The translations under genes and the position numbers were made by a program. DNA of 32,466 nucleotides from JBBAFS01 sp041655255 (lineage in GTDB: Bacteria; Spirochaetota; Spirochaetia; Sphaerochaetales; Sphaerochaetaceae), in the NCBI GenBank assembly GCA_041655255.1, contig JBBAFS010000010.1, forward strand, positions 1-32,466. Direction: 5' to 3'. Shown here piece by piece: positions 1 through 6,637 of this stretch; the stretch's first letter is position 1; every line of letters starts with the position of its first letter. Under the pieces are notes generated by a model. The model had not been told where the DNA came from, made no database searches, and saw only the letters and a list, made by a program, of their open reading frames with translations.

Positions 1-332
1 CGGAGAAGGTTATCATTATACGGAGTGTGACTTGTTTCACCGTAAATACCTCCACGAGTACGGAAGTAGGGGTGATCAACCAAATAGACGGTAATTCCCT
101 CGTATGAGCGAGAGAGGAATTTTACTGTATGTGTTGCATGAGCAATGTCGACTGTTACACTTAAAGAGAGTCGTTCAAACTCCTCATCATCGACTAATCC
201 ATACAGCGGAAGCATCAACCTTACATCGTGTTGTAACGACCCTAAGGCGACCGATAAACTTGTTGCTACATCAGCAAGTCCGCCCGATTTTGCAAAGGGG
301 ACTGCTTCACTTGTGACCATACATATATTCAT
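1..332 (-). CDS. glgA: Glycogen synthase (ADP-glucose type), N-terminal part, cut by window edge
   Basis: Reading the minus strand from the ATG at 332 gives about 110 residues that run off the left edge. The N-terminus carries the starch-synthase signature KSGGLADV around residues 15-22, the loop that binds ADP-glucose, followed by LPLYG and a later YFRTRGGIYG segment typical of GT5 synthases. The enzyme extends the alpha-1,4-glucan chain of glycogen from ADP-glucose in the cytoplasm. There is no Shine-Dalgarno before the ATG. Instead a good promoter ends six bases upstream, so the mRNA is probably leaderless (see the promoter entry). The rest of the gene and any glg neighbours lie outside the window. 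The short plus-strand ORFs here are shadows of this gene. Confidence 0.9.
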   Translation of the reverse strand, partial: MNICMVTSEAVPFAKSGGLADVATSLSVALGSLQHDVRLMLPLYGLVDDEEFERLSLSVTVDIAHATHTVKFLSRSYEGITVYLVDHPYFRTRGGIYGETSHTPYNDNLL

Positions 333-338
333 GATTTC

Positions 339-367
339 ATTACACCATTACACACACCTACGGTCAA
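339..367 (-). promoter_or_regulatory. Sigma70-type promoter of glgA, predicted leaderless start
   Basis: On the minus strand there is TTGACC at 362-367, a 17-base spacer, TGTAAT at 339-344, then six bases and the glgA ATG at 332. A start site seven bases past the -10 box would fall on the A of the ATG. No ribosome-binding site is visible in between. Confidence 0.6.
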
Positions 368-412
368 GGATAATCGATACAGTTAAAGAGGAGAAATTGC
401 TCTTAGGCACCC

Positions 413-1360
413 CTATTCGTAGGCTTGTCCCCGTAATTCATCGATATACTTACTTGCGATATGAGCTGCAATAGCCCCATCACTTACCGAAGTAACGACT
501 TGTCTAAATGGGGTAGTGCGAACATCACCAACAGCAAAAAGACCAGGAATATTTGTTTGCATCATCTCATTAGTTACAATGTATCCACCTTCGTCTAATT
601 CAGCATAGGGGACTAATTGAGTTCTTGGATCAGCACCAACAAAGATGAATACTGCATCAAAGTCTTCATCGTATGTTTTATCATTTTCAATATCATACAA
701 CGTTACATGTGTGACTTTATCATCTTCCCCTTTAATCTCTAATAAACGGTGGTTAAAGCGGGTTTCAATGTTCTCATTATTCTCAACTAAGAGAGCTAAA
801 CTTTTTTGAGCTCTAAATCGTTCACGTCGGTGAACCATCACCACATCTTGGGTGAGTTTGGCTAAGAATTGTGACTCATCACAAGCAGAGTCTCCGCCCC
901 CAACAACGAGCATCTTCTTTGATTTGAAAAAAGGTCCATCACAGGTAGCACAGTACGATACTCCACGCCCTGCGTACTCTTTTTCGCCAGGAACTCCTAA
1001 CTCTCTTCTTTTTGCCCCTGTGGCCATAATAACAACAGGTACGGTAAAATCTCCATCACCAGTAGCGACAGTGAAAGAACCATCTTCATTGTGAGTGATT
1101 GAATCGACTTGAGCGAAGTGGATGGTAGCACCAAATTGTTCAGCTTGCTTGGCAAACTTATCAGATAACTCAAAACCTCCAATAGGCTCTTCAAAACCAG
1201 GATAGTTCTCTAAGTTATCGATAGTTAATAACTCTCCACCTGGAGCCATCTCTTCAAATACGTGTGCATTTAATCCAGCTCGTGCTGCATACTGTGCGGC
1301 ACTTAACCCCCCAGCTCCTCCACCAACAATGATGATGTCAATACTTTGATCTTTACTCAT
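413..1360 (-). CDS. trxB: Thioredoxin reductase (NADPH, FAD)
   Basis: A 315-residue low-molecular-weight thioredoxin reductase, the usual length. The FAD-binding GGGAGG is at residues 13-18, the redox-active CATC at 137-140, the NADPH-domain GGGDSA at 154-159, and the HRRERFR segment that grips the NADP phosphate at 177-183. A C-terminal FAD motif (AVGDVR) is also present. It reduces thioredoxin with NADPH. The likely partners, thioredoxin (9099) and peroxiredoxin (8920), are in this window but in other operons. The ATG at 1360 has an AGAGGAAC ribosome site. It is the last gene of a minus-strand run TPR-tsaE-tsaB-trxB, 27 bases after tsaB. No clear terminator follows it before glgA. Confidence 0.95.
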   Translation of the reverse strand: MSKDQSIDIIIVGGGAGGLSAAQYAARAGLNAHVFEEMAPGGELLTIDNLENYPGFEEPIGGFELSDKFAKQAEQFGATIHFAQVDSITHNEDGSFTVATGDGDFTVPVVIMATGAKRRELGVPGEKEYAGRGVSYCATCDGPFFKSKKMLVVGGGDSACDESQFLAKLTQDVVMVHRRERFRAQKSLALLVENNENIETRFNHRLLEIKGEDDKVTHVTLYDIENDKTYDEDFDAVFIFVGADPRTQLVPYAELDEGGYIVTNEMMQTNIPGLFAVGDVRTTPFRQVVTSVSDGAIAAHIASKYIDELRGQAYE

Positions 1361-1387
1361 GATGTTCCTCTTTTATTTATCAATTTC

Positions 1388-2092
1388 TTATTTCTTGTGT
1401 GTATGCTCTAAAGATACCTCAGCATCACTCTTTCGGATATAGGTAGGACCCTTACCCAAAGGGTCCGCCCCTCGCTCGGAAAGCAAATCTTTACCTAAAA
1501 TTATCATAGATTCACCATAATCACGGTATTCTAATGAATCGAGGTAATATTTTGTCTTTACTCCCTGTTTAGTGACTTCATCACATAACTTGTTAAACCC
1601 CCTAGAAGGCTCCACACCTGTGACAAAAATCTCATCATAATGGGATAAAGAGGTGACAAGATACGCAATTGAACTATCTTGAGCAGGGATGAGACACTTC
1701 TCTTTTTCAAATAATGAGGTGTAAAAGCGCCCTTTTTTAGCATCAATCATCGATAAAATTGGAATTGAGAGATCTTTAAGAGGGTAGGCATATATCTGTA
1801 GAGTCGGAATAGAGACAAGAGGAATATCAGCAGCAAGGGCAACCCCCTTTGCTGCTGATAGGCCAATGCGTAAGCCAGTGAAAGACCCTGGTCCTTCACT
1901 ACACACGATTAGTTCTAGATCTTTTAATGCAATTGCTTGATCTTCACACATCTCTTTCATCTTCAAAACAAGTTTTTCACTATAAGAGCGCCCCATAAAC
2001 TGGGTGACACTCGTTATAGAGGTGGGGGTACATAGTGCAAGGTGAAGCACATCTGTTGCTGTATCGATTGCCATAATGTGTTTCATCTTCAT
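1388..2092 (-). CDS. tsaB: tRNA threonylcarbamoyladenosine biosynthesis protein TsaB
   Basis: A 234-residue member of the YeaZ/TsaB ASKHA-fold family. The start shows an AIDTATD strand and the conserved SEGPGSFTGLRIG loop lies around residues 65-77. TsaB forms the scaffold for TsaD in the complex that places t6A at position 37 of ANN-decoding tRNAs. TsaD and TsaC are not in the window. The start overlaps the tsaE stop as ATGA, so the two are translationally coupled and probably made in fixed ratio, which fits their joint work with TsaD. The product begins MKMKHIM, and a start at the third ATG cannot be excluded. Confidence 0.93.
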   Translation of the reverse strand: MKMKHIMAIDTATDVLHLALCTPTSITSVTQFMGRSYSEKLVLKMKEMCEDQAIALKDLELIVCSEGPGSFTGLRIGLSAAKGVALAADIPLVSIPTLQIYAYPLKDLSIPILSMIDAKKGRFYTSLFEKEKCLIPAQDSSIAYLVTSLSHYDEIFVTGVEPSRGFNKLCDEVTKQGVKTKYYLDSLEYRDYGESMIILGKDLLSERGADPLGKGPTYIRKSDAEVSLEHTHKK

Positions 2093-2508
2093 GTTGTTAC
2101 CTCGAATGTACGTGTAAGATCTTCTTCAATGGTTAATTGAATGGTGATTGTATGAAAGGGGAGTAGTTCATCAATTTTTTCACTCCACTCAATGAGGGTA
2201 ATTCCATCACTGTAGAGTAACTCTTCGCCCCCAATACTCTCAAAATCATCACTTCCACTGAGGCGATATAGATCAATGTGGTACAGTGGTAATCTCCCTA
2301 TATACTCTTGTACTAAGGTAAAAGAGGGAGAGACGATCTCTTCAGTAATACCTAAAGAGCGGGCAATCCCTTTAGCGACGATTGTTTTACCAGCACCTAA
2401 GGGCCCCCGTAGTGATACTACATCCCCCTTTTTAAGTGTTTGTCCAATACTAAAACCAATCTCTTCAGTTTGTTTCACACTCTCACTGATATAGTTCGCC
2501 TTAGCCAT
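2089..2508 (-). CDS. tsaE: tRNA threonylcarbamoyladenosine biosynthesis ATPase TsaE
   Basis: A 139-residue P-loop ATPase with Walker A GPLGAGKT at residues 35-42, SPSFTLVQEY after it and the HIDLYRL strand (Walker B region) near the middle, which is the TsaE/YjeE pattern and length. It drives the ATP-dependent cycle of the TsaB-TsaD complex in t6A synthesis. I chose the ATG at 2508. A TTG three bases earlier is also possible, since the GAGG ribosome site inside the upstream gene fits either. The gene overlaps the end of the TPR gene by eight bases and the start of tsaB by four, so all three are coupled. Confidence 0.93.
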   Translation of the reverse strand: MAKANYISESVKQTEEIGFSIGQTLKKGDVVSLRGPLGAGKTIVAKGIARSLGITEEIVSPSFTLVQEYIGRLPLYHIDLYRLSGSDDFESIGGEELLYSDGITLIEWSEKIDELLPFHTITIQLTIEEDLTRTFEVTT

Positions 2509-3637
2509 CAATCACATCCTCATCTTCTTTGGTTCCAAAGCGTTTATCTAACTCCTCTTTAAGGTAGATAATAGCGGGATCTTGAGGATCGATTTGTTCA
2601 GCCCGCTCAACGAGGCGTTGTACTTCATTGTACGACTCATCTCTGAGGTGTAAGAATGCGAGATTACTAAGAAGTTTTACATCACTATCATCGATATCAA
2701 TAGCGATCTCTAAATAGGATTTAGACATCTCTTGTTCGCCCAACTCATTAGCACAAATAGAGAGTTCGTTGTAAATATCTGGATGTTGTTCACCTAATTC
2801 TAAACAGTGTAAGAACGAAGATTGTGCCTCTTGGTATTGTCCCAAGCGTCTATGAGCCCACCCTTTAATAAAGTGGCCTGACCACTTAGAGGGATTTACT
2901 TCAATGTAAGACTCACTGAGGCGTAAAGCTTGTTCTTCGTTTCCTAATTGCATCTGATCAAAAGCTTCTAAAAGAGTTTTTTCACTCTCTAATTGAGTCC
3001 CTAGTTGTTCTACTTGTGCTCTGATGGTCTCTTTTTTCTCTCCATCGGGGGCAATGCGCAAATAGCTAGTGAGAATCTCAAACGCTTGTTCTTCATTTCC
3101 TAAAAACAGGTGTAAGAGTCCCAGTTCAGATAACAGCACATCACTCAGGGGGATGTGCTGTAAACCTTGTTCTAAAATCTCTAATTGAGAGGCGATGTGT
3201 TTATCGTACTCTTTTTGGTTATCATCATCTAACGCTGCTTTAGCTTGTTGTGCGTAGAGCACCGCTAAGTTGACATATAACTCTGGGATATGAGGATTGA
3301 GATGGCAAGCTGTGAGAAAGAGTTCTTGGGCAAACTCAGTTTCACCACCTTGGGCTTTCGCAATTCCTGCTATTTGTAACTCATAGACAATGTCGGGTTG
3401 TAAAGCAGTTAACAAAGAGCGGTAATACTCAAAGTGGGGGTGATCATTTTTATAAGCAATTACTTTAATTAATCCCGCAGCAATCATCTCAATGGTGATG
3501 CCTTGCTCTTGAGAGATCGACTTTGTTCCATCAGCAAGTTGTACGGGAATCTCAACATCTGGATTAAAAGTAAAAGAGTCGCTTGCAATGTCAATCGACT
3601 CAGGTAGGGTGACAAATACTATATCGTCTAATTCCAT
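2501..3637 (-). CDS. TPR-repeat protein, function unknown
   Basis: A 378-residue acidic protein. An N-terminal part of about 60 residues (with VQLADGTKSISQ) precedes an array of tetratricopeptide-type helical hairpins, for example around 100-150, 180-220 and 265-360, with recurring small-residue/aromatic TPR positions such as GHFIKGWAHRRLGQYQEAQ. No signal peptide or membrane helix is visible, so it is probably a cytoplasmic scaffold. I start it at the ATG at 3637 (MELDDIV), preceded by a weak AGAGAAG. An upstream in-frame ATG at 3778 would add 47 residues of unconvincing sequence that coincides with a strongly structured RNA, so I reject it. It is the first gene of the run into tsaE-tsaB-trxB. 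Its role and partners are unknown. Confidence 0.8.
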   Translation of the reverse strand: MELDDIVFVTLPESIDIASDSFTFNPDVEIPVQLADGTKSISQEQGITIEMIAAGLIKVIAYKNDHPHFEYYRSLLTALQPDIVYELQIAGIAKAQGGETEFAQELFLTACHLNPHIPELYVNLAVLYAQQAKAALDDDNQKEYDKHIASQLEILEQGLQHIPLSDVLLSELGLLHLFLGNEEQAFEILTSYLRIAPDGEKKETIRAQVEQLGTQLESEKTLLEAFDQMQLGNEEQALRLSESYIEVNPSKWSGHFIKGWAHRRLGQYQEAQSSFLHCLELGEQHPDIYNELSICANELGEQEMSKSYLEIAIDIDDSDVKLLSNLAFLHLRDESYNEVQRLVERAEQIDPQDPAIIYLKEELDKRFGTKEDEDVIDG

Positions 3638-3649
3638 GTTCTTCTCTTT

Positions 3650-3870
3650 TACATGGTTGCAAGAGAGGACTTGCAAGCTAGCTTGGAGGTATCTCTTGAA
3701 CCGCTTTGGTTCAAGTGGGTTTCTAGGTGTCGAGCATTCTGTACCCTTTAAAGGAGTAAACTCCCGGATGCAATTCAACTCAACTATACCGAATCCCGTT
3801 TATATAGGTTGAGCCAAGAGAATCTTTCTCCAAACCCAAGCCGCAAGCCCTCTGTCTAAATGCTACCATA
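3650..3870 (-). ncRNA. Structured RNA, candidate 6S-like (ssrS) RNA
   Basis: On the minus strand about 200 bases fold into one long rod. The outer stem pairs 3843-3856 with 3663-3674 (GAGGGCUUGC with GCAAGUCCUC), and an inner part pairs 3828-3834 with 3682-3688. A perfect small hairpin CTTGAACC-N5-GGTTCAAG lies at 3695-3715 on the 3' side of an internal loop, and an apical hairpin uses 3779-3788 and 3803-3813. A closing stem, central bubble with a small 3'-side hairpin, and terminal stem is the plan of 6S RNA. As I remember it, E. coli 6S has a very similar CTTGAACC/GGTTCAAG element there. This is homology by eye. It could instead be a cis-acting leader of the TPR operon. The promoter is unclear (possible TATGGT at 3865-3870) and no terminator separates it from the TPR gene. 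Confidence 0.4.
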
Positions 3871-3880
3871 CTCCAATAGA

Positions 3881-3905
3881 AAACGGAACCTATGAGGTTC
3901 CGTTT
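3881..3905 (-). terminator. Terminator of the infC-rpmI-rplT operon
   Basis: A perfect 10-bp stem AAACGGAACC/GGTTCCGTTT with a five-base loop lies eight bases past the stop of the coiled-coil gene. On the minus strand it runs into TTTTCTATT. The U-tract is modest. Confidence 0.7.
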
Positions 3906-3912
3906 GTCTGTT

Positions 3913-4251
3913 TTACTCAAGGTCGCTTAACGAAACCTCGTCAATCGGCACTCCGCCACCGCCGGTGAACATGTCTGCAACTTCAAGGTCGCTTGCGAGC
4001 ATGTCCCCAAGATCGATGTCATCCAATCCAGTAATAGAATCGAGATGATCAAGTGCGCTGCTAATACTTTTCTCGATAAGTTTTGCATCTTCAGTGAAGG
4101 TATCAGCATATGCTTTCAACTCTTCATTGTGAACCGAAAGGACATCAACTTCGTCCTCTAACTCATCGATTTTCTTCTCAAGACTCCTAATGAGCACAGT
4201 TGCTTTAATAATTCGTTGTTCAAGTAGCTGTACTTTATCTAGAGTTGTCAT
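3913..4251 (-). CDS. Small acidic coiled-coil protein (ZapB-like layout), function unknown
   Basis: A 112-residue protein. Residues 5-50 are a clear coiled coil with heptad spacing (IRSLEKKIDELEDEVDVL). A second helix around 55-70 is followed by a very acidic tail with DIDLGDM, a GGGG linker and a final LSDLE. The small coiled-coil form resembles ZapB or ZapA-type division proteins, but I see no decisive motif and do not assign one. It follows rplT by 14 bases with a strong AAGGAGGG ribosome site, and the operon terminator comes straight after its stop. It is therefore co-transcribed with IF3, L35 and L20, hinting at growth-linked expression. Confidence 0.8.
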   Translation of the reverse strand: MTTLDKVQLLEQRIIKATVLIRSLEKKIDELEDEVDVLSVHNEELKAYADTFTEDAKLIEKSISSALDHLDSITGLDDIDLGDMLASDLEVADMFTGGGGVPIDEVSLSDLE

Positions 4252-4265
4252 AGTAACACCCTCCT

Positions 4266-4622
4266 TTAATTGAGTGTGGTTTTAACCTGTGCTACCAACT
4301 GTGAGAATGCAGCTTTGTCTTCAATGGCCATGTTGGAGAGCGCTTTTCTGTTTATCTCAATGTTTGCAAGTTTTAAGCCGTGCATAAACTGAGAGTAGTT
4401 TAATCCCTCTGCTTGAACAGCAGCTGAGATACGAGTGATCCATAAGGCTCTGAAATCTCTTTTTTTACGGCGTCGGTCACGATAAGCGTATTGACCAGCT
4501 TTAGTTACGGTATCTTTAGCGATGCGGTAGTTCGTACCACGTCGTCCCCAATACCCTTTAGCCTCTTTTAAGATTTTCTTTCTACGTTGGGTTCTTTTTG
4601 TTCCATCCTTAGCTCTTGGCAT
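4266..4622 (-). CDS. rplT: 50S ribosomal protein L20
   Basis: 118 residues, the standard length, very basic, beginning MPRAKDGTKRTQRRKK and containing the family motif GYWGRRGTNYRIAKD followed by YRDRRRKKRDFR. L20 binds 23S rRNA early and is needed for 50S assembly. In many bacteria it also represses this operon by binding its mRNA. It lies ten bases after rpmI, with AGGAGGTG as its ribosome site. The conserved order infC-rpmI-rplT makes the call secure. Confidence 0.98.
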   Translation of the reverse strand: MPRAKDGTKRTQRRKKILKEAKGYWGRRGTNYRIAKDTVTKAGQYAYRDRRRKKRDFRALWITRISAAVQAEGLNYSQFMHGLKLANIEINRKALSNMAIEDKAAFSQLVAQVKTTLN

Positions 4623-4632
4623 ACTTCACCTC

Positions 4633-4833
4633 CTAAAACTCGTAAGGAAGCAAAGTTTTAACTCTTTTTGCTTCGGGATCGCTGAGAACTCCAGAGGCAC
4701 GTAAATTACGTTTACGCTTGGAACTCTTTTTAGTAAGAATGTGACGTAGGCCCTGCTTTTTGTAACGGACTTTTCCCGTGGCAGTTACCTTATACCGCTT
4801 GGCAGCGGATTTTCTTGTTTTCATTTTTGGCAT
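4633..4833 (-). CDS. rpmI: 50S ribosomal protein L35
   Basis: 66 residues, highly basic, with MPKMKTRKSAAKRYKVTATG at the start and HILTKKSSKRKRNLR in the middle, the L35 signature. I use the ATG at 4833, which has GAGGTG at the right distance. An upstream in-frame extension of ten residues lacks a ribosome site and does not match the family. L35 binds 23S rRNA in the large subunit. It lies 71 bases downstream of infC and just before rplT. Confidence 0.97.
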   Translation of the reverse strand: MPKMKTRKSAAKRYKVTATGKVRYKKQGLRHILTKKSSKRKRNLRASGVLSDPEAKRVKTLLPYEF

Positions 4834-4904
4834 ATACACCTCTTTTGCGCTTGTAAGGAACAAGACCCCCTTACAGCAGCTCTCTTATTTCATCCTACGA
4901 TGAA

Positions 4905-5435
4905 TTATTTCTTTGCTTTGGCAGGGCTGACGATAAGACTCATCATCCTCCCTTCCATTTGGGCGGGACGATCGAGGTTAAATAAGACCTCTTTCTCTCC
5001 CAGAATTTCCAAAATTGTATCGAGCACACGCTTCCCTTGGTCGGTGTGTGCTAACTCTCTTCCACGGAATCGAACTGAAACTTTTACCTTGTTTCCCTCT
5101 TTGAGGAAATCGGCAATCGCTCTGGTTTTGAAATCCATGTCGTGACGATCAATTTTAGGTTGCATCCGAATCTCTTTGAGTTTCACAACCGTCTGGTTTT
5201 TCTTAGCCTCTCTGTTTCGTTTCTCTTGTTCATACCTGTATTTCCCATAATCGAGAATTTTACATACAGGAGGATTAGCATTGGGAGAAACTTCCACTAA
5301 ATCTAAGCCTACTGAATCTGCAAGGGAAATGGCATCAAATGTGCTCATGACACCCTTTTGATTGCCCTCTTCGTCTATGACAAATACTTCTTTAGAACGG
5401 ATTTGTCGATTGATTCTTAATTCTTTAATAGCCAA
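4905..5435 (-). CDS. infC: Translation initiation factor IF-3, rare UUG start
   Basis: About 176 residues with both IF3 domains: N-domain KELRINRQIRSKEV and VEVSPNANPPVCKILDYGKY, then a charged linker and the C-domain with KLKEIRMQPKID and VRFRGRELAHT. IF3 binds the 30S subunit, polices start-codon choice and blocks early 50S joining. There is no ATG in frame near the start. The best start is TTG at 5435, five bases after AAGGAG, giving M-A-I-K-E-L. The ATT two codons on is another possibility, and a TTG at 5459 would add eight residues. A discriminated start codon is the known basis of IF3 self-control in E. coli (AUU), so the same logic probably applies here. First gene of its operon. Confidence 0.96.
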   Translation of the reverse strand: MAIKELRINRQIRSKEVFVIDEEGNQKGVMSTFDAISLADSVGLDLVEVSPNANPPVCKILDYGKYRYEQEKRNREAKKNQTVVKLKEIRMQPKIDRHDMDFKTRAIADFLKEGNKVKVSVRFRGRELAHTDQGKRVLDTILEILGEKEVLFNLDRPAQMEGRMMSLIVSPAKAKK

Positions 5436-5497
5436 ATGGTCTCCTTCATCTTCTGGCAAGATAATAATGTATTCATAGGGAGGCTATCCCACCAAAA

Positions 5498-5527
5498 ACT
5501 ATACCATAGTGTTGAGTTGATGGTCAA
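5498..5527 (-). promoter_or_regulatory. Promoter of the infC operon
   Basis: On the minus strand there is TTGACC at 5522-5527, an 18-base spacer and TATAGT at 5498-5503, leaving a leader of about 55 bases before infC. It begins just past the fba stop. Confidence 0.65.
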
Positions 5528-5533
5528 AGGGGG

Positions 5534-6526
5534 TTATACTCGGTTGGCCGAACCTAACACATTAGTATTCTTATGTTTATACATCTCTTTCAGTGCAGCA
5601 CGAGCTGGACCGAGGTATTTACGTGGGTCAAACTCAGCTGGATTTTCAGCTAAGACTTTTCTAATTGCACCAGTCATTGCTAAACGACCGTCACTATCAA
5701 TATTAATTTTACATACAGCAGATTGTGCTGCTTCTCGAAGTTCCGATTCTGGTATTCCAATAGCTTCTACAATGTTTCCACCATAGGTGTTAATCTCTTT
5801 TACGTACTCTTGAGGTACCGAAGAAGATCCGTGCAGCACAATGGGAAAACCTGGAAGTTTTTCCTCAATCTCTTTGAGAATGTCAAACTTCAATGGGGGA
5901 GGAACTAAGATGCCATCGGCATTACGGGTACACTGTTCAGGGGTGAATTTATGAGCACCGTGGCTTGTCCCAATTGAGATAGCTAAAGAATCGACACCGG
6001 TACGACTCACAAAATCGACAACCTCTTCAGGTTGGGTGTAAGTTGAGTGTTCAGCGACTACTTCATCTTCAATTCCAGCTAAGACACCAAGTTCACCTTC
6101 AACGGTGACATCAAATTGATGGGCATAATCTACTACGCGTTTAGTAAGAGCAATGTTCTCTTCGTATGGGAGATGAGATCCATCAATCATAACAGATGAA
6201 AAACCGTTATCGATACACTCTTTAGCGGTCTCAAAAGAGTCGCCGTGATCGAGGTGTAATACAATTGGAATTGCACATCCAAGTTCTTCGGCATACTCAT
6301 TAGCCCCTTTAGCCATGTTGCGAAGCAAGTTGATGTTTGCATAATCGCGAGCACCTTTTGAAACTTGCAAAATAACGGGACTTTTTGTTTCAACACAAGC
6401 TTGAATAATAGCTTGTAGTTGCTCCATGTTATTGAAGTTGTATGCTGGGATGGCATAACCACCTTCCATTGCTTTGGCAAACATCTCTTTTGTGTTTACC
6501 AATCCAAGTTCTTTGTAGGAAATCAT
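5534..6526 (-). CDS. fba: Class II fructose-bisphosphate aldolase
   Basis: A 330-residue zinc-dependent aldolase. Catalytic Asp and zinc-binding His are in HLDHGDS (D93, H94), further zinc ligands are in GTSHGAHKF and VLHGSSSVP, and the phosphate-binding NIDSDGR segment is near the C-terminus. It interconverts fructose 1,6-bisphosphate with glyceraldehyde 3-phosphate and dihydroxyacetone phosphate in glycolysis. The ATG at 6526 has AAGGAGA seven bases upstream. It stands alone, with a promoter candidate upstream (6568-6597) and the infC promoter directly after its stop. I see no terminator between them, so readthrough into infC is possible. Confidence 0.96.
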   Translation of the reverse strand: MISYKELGLVNTKEMFAKAMEGGYAIPAYNFNNMEQLQAIIQACVETKSPVILQVSKGARDYANINLLRNMAKGANEYAEELGCAIPIVLHLDHGDSFETAKECIDNGFSSVMIDGSHLPYEENIALTKRVVDYAHQFDVTVEGELGVLAGIEDEVVAEHSTYTQPEEVVDFVSRTGVDSLAISIGTSHGAHKFTPEQCTRNADGILVPPPLKFDILKEIEEKLPGFPIVLHGSSSVPQEYVKEINTYGGNIVEAIGIPESELREAAQSAVCKINIDSDGRLAMTGAIRKVLAENPAEFDPRKYLGPARAALKEMYKHKNTNVLGSANRV

Positions 6527-6567
6527 ATACTACTCTCCTTATAAGGGTATGGTCTGTATCTCTTTTT

Positions 6568-6597
6568 AACTTACCGTTTTTGTCTTCATAAGGTCAA
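6568..6597 (-). promoter_or_regulatory. Promoter candidate of fba
   Basis: On the minus strand there is TTGACC at 6592-6597, an 18-base spacer and TAAGTT at 6568-6573, with about 40 bases of leader to the fba ATG. The -10 match is weak. Confidence 0.45.
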
Positions 6598-6602
6598 CTC
6601 CA

Positions 6603-6631
6603 TTGAAAGAGTAACTCTCTGGTGTTACAGT
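6603..6631 (+). promoter_or_regulatory. Promoter of the 6638 gene, predicted leaderless start
   Basis: TTGAAA at 6603-6608, a 17-base spacer and TACAGT at 6626-6631, then exactly six bases to the ATG at 6638. There is no ribosome site. The spacer holds a small inverted repeat, AGAGT-A-ACTCT (6608-6618). Confidence 0.55.
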
Positions 6632-6637
6632 GCCGCT

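Noticed and set aside
104..474. Two plus-strand ORFs at the left edge
   Set aside because: They are read through the opposite strand of glgA, whose KSGGLADV signature is clear. No ribosome site or recognisable product on the plus strand.
3638..3778. 47-residue N-terminal extension of the TPR protein
   Set aside because: The extension coincides with the structured RNA, has no ribosome site and has low-complexity, non-TPR residues. The ATG at 3637 gives a sensible start.
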